Part shown: positions 59,986-64,000 of the stretch, one piece after another | How the letters are laid out: each line of letters opens with the position of its first letter | Position numbering within the stretch: position 1 is the first letter of the stretch | Assembly (NCBI RefSeq): GCF_902506165.1 | Contig: NZ_LR733817.1 | Location: forward strand, 4,865,625 to 4,929,624 | Direction of reading: 5' to 3' | DNA from: Bosea sp. 29B | GTDB taxonomy: Bacteria; Pseudomonadota; Alphaproteobacteria; Rhizobiales; Beijerinckiaceae | Length of the DNA: 64,000 nucleotides | Made by a program: the position numbers and the translations under genes | Notes under the pieces: generated by a model | The model's input: the letters and a program-made list of their open reading frames with translations, nothing else | Databases searched by the model: none | What the model was told of the DNA's origin: nothing

Positions 59986-60021
59986 GAAGCCCATGCCTGA
60001 GTATGCTCAAGCATGGGCTTC
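59986..60021. terminator. Long hairpin between modE-like gene and SEC-C pseudogene
   Basis: GAAGCCCATGC and GCATGGGCTTC form an 11-bp perfect stem; inside, TGAG-TATG-CTCA makes a second 4-bp stem. It lies between convergent reading frames and can end both transcripts. Confidence 0.6.
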
Positions 60022-60038
60022 CGGAGAGGCGGGACAGA

Positions 60039-60319
60039 TCAGTTCCGTCGCTCAGTCCCGGCGACGATCAGTCCCTGAAAGTAGTCGTCGCGGTCTGAGC
60101 CGTCGAAGCGGCCGCTGCGCATGCAGCAGCGTTTGAAATCTGCGTCCTGATCCGCAGACGCACAGATCGTTGCGGCCAAGTTTCTCCTGCAGTTCGACAT
60201 CGCCATGGATGATGCGGATGCCGCGTTTGACGGAGGTCTCGGACGGATAGGATTTACGGCGCTTGCTCGTGACCTCAAAAGGACGGCTGGTTGTCGAAGT
60301 GGCGGATTTTGTTGGTCAT
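60039..60319 (-). pseudogene. SEC-C motif protein, broken by two single-base frameshifts
   Basis: A strong GGCAGGAGGGTG ribosome site precedes ATG at 60319. Reading [14 protein letters not shown], a stop follows at once unless one T of a TTTT run (plus-strand 60277-60280) is dropped; the frame then runs [19 protein letters not shown] to [15 protein letters not shown], the SEC-C zinc motif. A second extra base at about 60135 must be removed to continue [19 protein letters not shown] to the stop. Repaired, it is about 92 residues with a full C-x-C-x(n)-CC zinc knuckle. Either a recent pseudogene or two sequence errors. The 60320-60389 remainder is empty. Confidence 0.7.
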
Positions 60320-60389
60320 GGCACCCTCCTGCCGGTTGTGGTGGGGGCCGCTCTCCTAATGGCGCCGTCCAAGCAAGGCAAGAGCCAGG

Positions 60390-61481
60390 CTACGGCGTAT
60401 CGATCGAGACGCTCTTGATCACCGCATAGACCGGGCTGCCGGGCGCCAGACGCAATTGCTCGGCCGACTTCACCGTGAGACGGGCGAGCAGGCCGGCGCC
60501 GTTGCAATCGAGCCGCACCTCCAGCGCGCCGCCATCGCCATGCCGGGCGCCGAGTGCCGAGACCCGTCCCGGCAGGACGTTGAGCGCGCTGATTCCATCG
60601 AGCGGTTTCAGGCTCAGCATCACGTCGCTGGCGAGGATGCGCACGCGCAGTGCCGCTCCTTCCGGCACATTGCGCCGGGCGATCTGCAACGGCCCGGCTG
60701 CGGTCTCCAGGATCGTCAGGCCGTGCTCCGGCTCGTGGTGCAGCACGCGCGCGTCGAGAATCGCGCCGGCCTCCGCCGAAGCGGAGAGGATCGGCACATC
60801 GGGCCGGGACATCAATTCGGCCGTCGGCCCGCTCATCGAGACCTTGCCTTGGTCGAGGATGACAAGATGGGTGGCGAGCCGCGCCACCTCGGCGATCGAA
60901 TGCGAGACGTAGACGATCGGGATGCCGAAGCCGTCGCGCAGGCGCTCGATATAGGGAAGGATCTCGGCCTTGCGCTCTTCGTCGAGCGAAGCGAGCGGTT
61001 CGTCCATCAGCAGCAGGCGTGGCTTGGCCAGCAAGGCGCGGCCGATCGCGACGCGCTGCTTCTCGCCGCCGGAGAGCGCCCCCGGCTGCCTCTGCAGGAG
61101 ATGGCCGATGCCGAGCAGGTCGAGCACGTCGTCGAGCTTGCTGCCGCCATCCTCCGCCTTTGGCGCGAACCAGCGGCCATAGAGCAGGTTCTGCCTGACT
61201 GAGAGATGCGGGAAGAGCCGCGCCTCCTGGAAGACATAGCCGATCCGGCGCTTGTGCTTGGGCACGAAGATACCGGCTGCGCTGTCGACCATCACCCGCC
61301 CGTCGATGACGACGCGGCCGGATTGCGGCCGGATCAGGCCGGAGATGACGTTGACCAGCGAGGTCTTGCCCGAGCCGGAGCGACCGAACAGTGCCGTCAG
61401 CCGCCCGTCCGAGGCGAATTCGGCATCGAGCGAAAAGGCGCCCAGCCGGTGCGCCACGGAAACCTCGATGACCGCGTTCAT
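60390..61481 (-). CDS. modC: Molybdate ABC transporter ATP-binding protein
   Basis: A 363-residue ATPase. Walker A is GRSGSGKTSL (K39), signature LSGGEKQRVAIGRALL, Walker B LLLMDEPLASLDE. RIGYVFQEARLFPHLSVRQNLLYG is the ModC Q-loop region. The last about 75 residues form a Mop/TOBE domain (LRVRILASDVMLSLKPLDGISALNVLPG). ATG overlaps the modB stop by four bases; an upstream extension into modB is rejected. Confidence 0.92.
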   Translation of the reverse strand: MNAVIEVSVAHRLGAFSLDAEFASDGRLTALFGRSGSGKTSLVNVISGLIRPQSGRVVIDGRVMVDSAAGIFVPKHKRRIGYVFQEARLFPHLSVRQNLLYGRWFAPKAEDGGSKLDDVLDLLGIGHLLQRQPGALSGGEKQRVAIGRALLAKPRLLLMDEPLASLDEERKAEILPYIERLRDGFGIPIVYVSHSIAEVARLATHLVILDQGKVSMSGPTAELMSRPDVPILSASAEAGAILDARVLHHEPEHGLTILETAAGPLQIARRNVPEGAALRVRILASDVMLSLKPLDGISALNVLPGRVSALGARHGDGGALEVRLDCNGAGLLARLTVKSAEQLRLAPGSPVYAVIKSVSIDTP

Positions 61482-62176
61482 TCGACGGCGATCCGCCTGC
61501 CGACCAGCCGCGCCAGGAATTCCGAGGCGAACAGCGCCGCGACCGAGATCGCGATCGAGATCAGGGTCAGCCGCATCGCCCCGGCATCGCCGTTCGGCAC
61601 CTGGGTGAAGGTGTAGATCGCCGAAGGCAGGGTCTGCGTCTCGCCGGGGATGTTTGAGACGAAGGTGATGGTCGCGCCGAACTCGCCCATCGCCTTGGCG
61701 AAGCACAGGATCATGCCGGCGAGGATGCCGGGCAATGCGAGCGGCAGGGTCACCGTCAGGAACACCCAGAACGGGCCGGCGCCGAGCGTCCCCGCCGCAT
61801 CCTCGAGCTTGCGGTCGATCGCCTCGATCGAGAGCCGGATCGCCCGGACCATCAGCGGAAAGCCCATCACCGCGCATGCTAGCGCCGCACCGGTCCAGCG
61901 GAAGGAGAGCACGATGCCGAACCAGTCATAAAGGAACTGGCCGATCGGCCCGCGCCGGCCGAAGCCGAGCAAGAGGAGATAGCCGGTGACGACCGGCGGC
62001 AGGATCAGCGGCAGGTGGATGACGGCGTCGAGCAGCGACTTGCCCCAGAAGCGCCCGCGCGCCAGCAACCAGGCGATGGCGAGCCCCAGAGGGAGGCTCG
62101 CCAGCATGGCGGTGGTGGCGACGATCAGGCTGAGGCGGACGGCCGTCCACTCCTCCGGCGTCAGCCAGTCGCTCAC
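61478..62176 (-). CDS. modB: Molybdate ABC transporter permease
   Basis: A 232-residue permease with five to six helices. The EAA-type loop is EDAAGTLGAGPFWVFLTVTLP; AMGEFGATITFVSNIPGETQTLP is the ModB/CysW signature. I take GTG at 62176, eight bases after AAGG; a TTG two codons earlier is possible. It follows modA by 10 nt and is coupled to modC. Confidence 0.9.
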   Translation of the reverse strand: MSDWLTPEEWTAVRLSLIVATTAMLASLPLGLAIAWLLARGRFWGKSLLDAVIHLPLILPPVVTGYLLLLGFGRRGPIGQFLYDWFGIVLSFRWTGAALACAVMGFPLMVRAIRLSIEAIDRKLEDAAGTLGAGPFWVFLTVTLPLALPGILAGMILCFAKAMGEFGATITFVSNIPGETQTLPSAIYTFTQVPNGDAGAMRLTLISIAISVAALFASEFLARLVGRRIAVE

Positions 62177-62186
62177 GAACAAGACC

Positions 62187-63005
62187 TTACGAGGAGCTGG
62201 CAGGCTTGTTCAGGACCGTGAAGCCCTGCTTCTCGAAGCTGGCTTTGGCACCATTGCCGCGCAGATAGGTCAGGAAGGCCTGCGCGTCGGGGTTAGCCGA
62301 ATCCTTGGTGATGGCGACGGGATAGACGATCGGCGGATGGGTATCCTCCGGGAAGGTTGCGATCACCTTGACCTTCGGATCGGCGGCGGCGTCGGTGGTG
62401 TAGACGATGCCGAGCGGCGCTTCGCCGCGCGAGACCAGCAGCAGCGCGGCGCGGACATTGTCACTCTGCGCGATCTTGTCCTTGACCTTGTCCCAGCCGC
62501 CGAGCTTCTCCAGCGCCGCCTTGCCGTATTTGCCGGCCGGCACCGAATCGACATTGCCCATGGCGAGTCGGCTGGAGCCGAGCGCAGCGGAGAGGTCGAC
62601 GCCCGGCGCCAAGGTCGCCGTGATCTTGGCGTCGGCCGGCGCGATCAGCGCGATCCGGTTGGCGAGCAGGCTGACGCGGCTCTCCTTGTTGATCAGGCTC
62701 TTGCTGGCCGCGTAGTCCATCCAGTCGAGATCGGCCGAGAGGAAGAGATCGGCCGGCGCGCCCTGCTCGAGCTGCTTGGCCAGCGCATTGCTCGCCGCAT
62801 AGGAGATCTTCGGCGCCGGCTTGCCGCTCTCCTTGACCCAGTTGGCCGTGGCCTCGTCGAGCGCGTTCTTCAGGCTCGCGGCGGCGAAGACCACCAGTTC
62901 CTTGCTCTGGGCGAAGGCCGGACCGGTGAAGGAAGCGACGCCGATCAGCAGTGCGGCGGTGAAACCCAGGAAGCTGAAGCCCACGTGACGGCGGTTCGAT
63001 GGCAT
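62187..63005 (-). CDS. modA: Molybdate-binding periplasmic protein
   Basis: A 272-residue binding protein. GAGGA precedes the ATG of MPSNRRHVGF; signal cleavage is near AFAQS. ModA motifs ELVVFAAASLKNALDEA, SYAASNALAKQLEQGAPADLFLSAD and MGNVDSVPAGKYGKAALEKLG supply the oxyanion contacts. First gene of modABC, divergent from mop with the Mo-box between. Confidence 0.92.
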   Translation of the reverse strand: MPSNRRHVGFSFLGFTAALLIGVASFTGPAFAQSKELVVFAAASLKNALDEATANWVKESGKPAPKISYAASNALAKQLEQGAPADLFLSADLDWMDYAASKSLINKESRVSLLANRIALIAPADAKITATLAPGVDLSAALGSSRLAMGNVDSVPAGKYGKAALEKLGGWDKVKDKIAQSDNVRAALLLVSRGEAPLGIVYTTDAAADPKVKVIATFPEDTHPPIVYPVAITKDSANPDAQAFLTYLRGNGAKASFEKQGFTVLNKPASSS

Positions 63006-63029
63006 GAGGGTCCTCGCTACGGTTGCTGT

Positions 63030-63053
63030 CGCTATGTGCGGCCGAATATAACG
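63030..63053. promoter_or_regulatory. Mo-box (ModE operator) in modA/mop divergent promoter
   Basis: CGCTATGT-N8-ATATAACG: inverted half-sites close to the CGNTATAT ... ATATNNCG pattern of ModE/MopA/MopB sites in alphaproteobacteria (right half exact, left half 6 of 8). It lies 25 nt before modA and about 65 nt before mop, so both should respond to molybdate through ModE-like binding. Confidence 0.65.
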
Positions 63054-63119
63054 GCGAGTGACCAAAGGTCGAGTCCGGTGGGTGCCGGCTCGCAAGGATG
63101 TCAGATCGAGGAGACCGAT

Positions 63120-63326
63120 ATGAAGATTTCCGCCCGCAACCAGCTCAAGGGCACCATCGTCGAGATCGTGAAGGGCGCGACCACCGCTCATGTGAAGCTC
63201 GATGTCGGCGGCACCATCGTCACCTCGGCGATCACCAATGCCGCGGTCGATGAGCTCAAGCTTACCGTCGGGCAGCAGGCCTATGCCGTGGTGAAGGCCT
63301 CCGACGTGATGATCGCGATCGACTGA
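63120..63326 (+). CDS. mop: Mop molybdenum-pterin-binding protein (TOBE domain)
   Basis: A 68-residue cytosolic protein consisting of one TOBE/Mop domain: MKISARNQLKGTIVEIVKG, then LDVGGTIVTSAITNAAVDEL and VGQQAYAVVKASDVMIAID. Such molbindins form hexamers that store up to eight molybdate ions. GAGGAG lies before the ATG. Divergent from modA, presumably under the same Mo-box. Confidence 0.92.
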   Translation: MKISARNQLKGTIVEIVKGATTAHVKLDVGGTIVTSAITNAAVDELKLTVGQQAYAVVKASDVMIAID

Positions 63327-63331
63327 TCGTT

Positions 63332-63353
63332 GCGCGGCCGATGCCGGCCGCGC
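63332..63353. terminator. Hairpin after mop
   Basis: GCGCGGCC-GATGCC-GGCCGCGC, a perfect 8-bp GC stem, five bases after the mop stop. No T-run in the plus direction. Confidence 0.55.
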
Positions 63354-63365
63354 TAGCCTTCCCGC

Positions 63366-63451
63366 AAAAGAAAAAGGCCCACGCCGGAGCGCAGGCCCAA
63401 GTCTAGGGAGGAAACGCCCAAGGAGGGCGCCGCAACATCGCTGCTGCGGTG
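63366..63451 (-). ncRNA. mmgR/suhB-like small RNA (alphaproteobacterial alpha-r8 type)
   Basis: On the minus strand: a small hairpin CGCCC-TCCTT-GGGCG, then the single-stranded motif TTTCCTCCCT, then a GC hairpin GGGCCTGCG...CGTGGGCC followed by TTTTTCTTTT (factor-independent terminator). The order and the UUUCCUCCCU motif match what I recall of mmgR/suhB RNA (about 77 nt, Rfam suhB) of Sinorhizobium. A promoter fits: TTGCAG at 63480-63485 and TTATCT at 63458-63463, 16 nt apart, giving a start near 63451. A second upstream CCGCA/TGCGG hairpin opens the RNA. mmgR is linked to nitrogen status and polyhydroxybutyrate control. Confidence 0.6.
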
Positions 63452-63570
63452 CACACGAGATAAGGCCCTCCAGGCCAGGCTGCAAGGGGGAAGGGACAGC
63501 AAAGCTGACCCTAATTTGAGCAGATTGCGTTTTTTCGCGCCGATCGGGCGAAATGGCAGGTGAAAAGCAA

Positions 63571-64000
63571 ATGCCTGAGACGAAACGACGCGGGGCGAAC
63601 GTTTGCCGAAATGGATTTTCAGCATTGTTCATCACTGTGGCAATGAGCGTGGGCGGGACTGCCGGCGCTCAGGTTCCGCCATCGTCGGCCGAGGTGTCTG
63701 CCTATGACGGGCTGCATCTGTCGGCCTATCGCGGCGATCTTGTAGCCCTCCGGCAGGCGATCGCGACCGGCCATGGCCTCGAAACCCGCGACGGTGAGGG
63801 CCGTACCGCATTGCTTGCCGCCGCCCATGCCCGCCAGCGCGAGGCGATGCGCGAGCTCGCCAGGGCAGGTGCTGATCCTCGTGCCCTCGACAGCCGCGCC
63901 TATGACGCGATCACCATCGCGGCGGTCGCGGATGATATCGAGACCATGCGCACTGCGCTCGCCATCGGCGGCGACCCGCGCGCCATCACCAGCCCCTATC
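63571..64000 (+). CDS. Secreted ankyrin-repeat protein (N-terminal part, runs off the window)
   Basis: An open frame from ATG at 63571 (alternative ATG 63553) to the window end, at least 143 residues. A basic n-region and hydrophobic core (NGFSALFITVAMSVGGTAGAQ) form a Sec signal. After it, LHLSAYRGDLVALRQAIATG, GRTALLAAAHARQREAMRELARAGADP and ITIAAVADDIETMRTALAIGGDP are three successive ankyrin repeats. Periplasmic ankyrin proteins often mediate protein contacts or protect against peroxide when next to katB; the partner is beyond the window. Confidence 0.8.
   Translation, partial: MPETKRRGANVCRNGFSALFITVAMSVGGTAGAQVPPSSAEVSAYDGLHLSAYRGDLVALRQAIATGHGLETRDGEGRTALLAAAHARQREAMRELARAGADPRALDSRAYDAITIAAVADDIETMRTALAIGGDPRAITSPY

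Overview
The window is high-GC DNA, densely coded, with many 4-bp ATGA/GTGA start-stop overlaps and a very large share of ABC and TRAP uptake systems. Gene content (GbcAB betaine demethylase, PhnCDE, Pit with a DUF47 partner, Mop/ModABC), an mmgR/suhB-like sRNA and dispersed CGTCAT-ended palindromic repeats point to an alphaproteobacterium of the Hyphomicrobiales (Rhizobiales). A Bosea-like genome is my guess; the genus is inference only. No rRNA, tRNA, CRISPR array, phage or transposase gene was seen.

Layout. 1-1644: the end of an IclR regulator and an orphan polyamine-type solute-binding protein with an IclR-like operator. 1678-3063: a short RNB-domain ribonuclease. 3319-12561: a glycine-betaine block with GbcA/GbcB, a GlxA/AraC-type regulator and a YehWXY-OsmF osmoprotectant importer, followed by a nitrilase-fold amidase and an MmgE/PrpD protein. 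12799-24775: a phosphorus-flavoured block with an SsuD-like flavin monooxygenase, PhnD-PhnC-fused PhnE, a HAD hydrolase, DUF47-Pit and a second importer with fused permease. Pho-box-like 18-mers lie in both divergent promoters. 24757-31382: a copper-handling operon (lipoprotein, TolC-like factor, multicopper oxidase, cupredoxin, CusF-like protein, small secreted protein) divergent from a two-component system. 31452-36996: a class II aldolase-fold enzyme, a MocR regulator with PaiB, GST, diaminopropionate ammonia-lyase and an Lrp regulator. 37128-44028: a sugar ABC importer without its own ATPase, an aldolase, a PfkB kinase and a DeoR regulator. 44169-47413: an aldo/keto reductase, free-Met-sulfoxide reductase and an NtaA/SnaA-type monooxygenase. 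47699-58824: a TRAP importer and a catabolic gene set of unknown substrate around a GntR/FCD regulator. Three similar TTG(T/C)ATGC palindromes suggest one regulon. 58910-63326: a PNPOx-like protein, a one-domain ModE-like protein, a broken SEC-C gene, modABC and mop around a Mo-box. 63366-64000: the sRNA and the start of a secreted ankyrin-repeat protein.

Most interesting points: (i) three families of intergenic palindromic repeats, including a 99-bp cloverleaf element present three times, once lying inside another element; a different repeat sits at the SBP-permease junction of two unrelated importers; (ii) the GntR-centred catabolic cluster, whose crotonase lacks both canonical catalytic glutamates; (iii) a flavin monooxygenase beside a phosphonate importer under possible Pho control; (iv) a GCGAC-N7/8-GTCGC motif shared by the betaine demethylase and betaine importer promoters. 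All coordinates, motifs and palindromes were read by eye; no database search was run.
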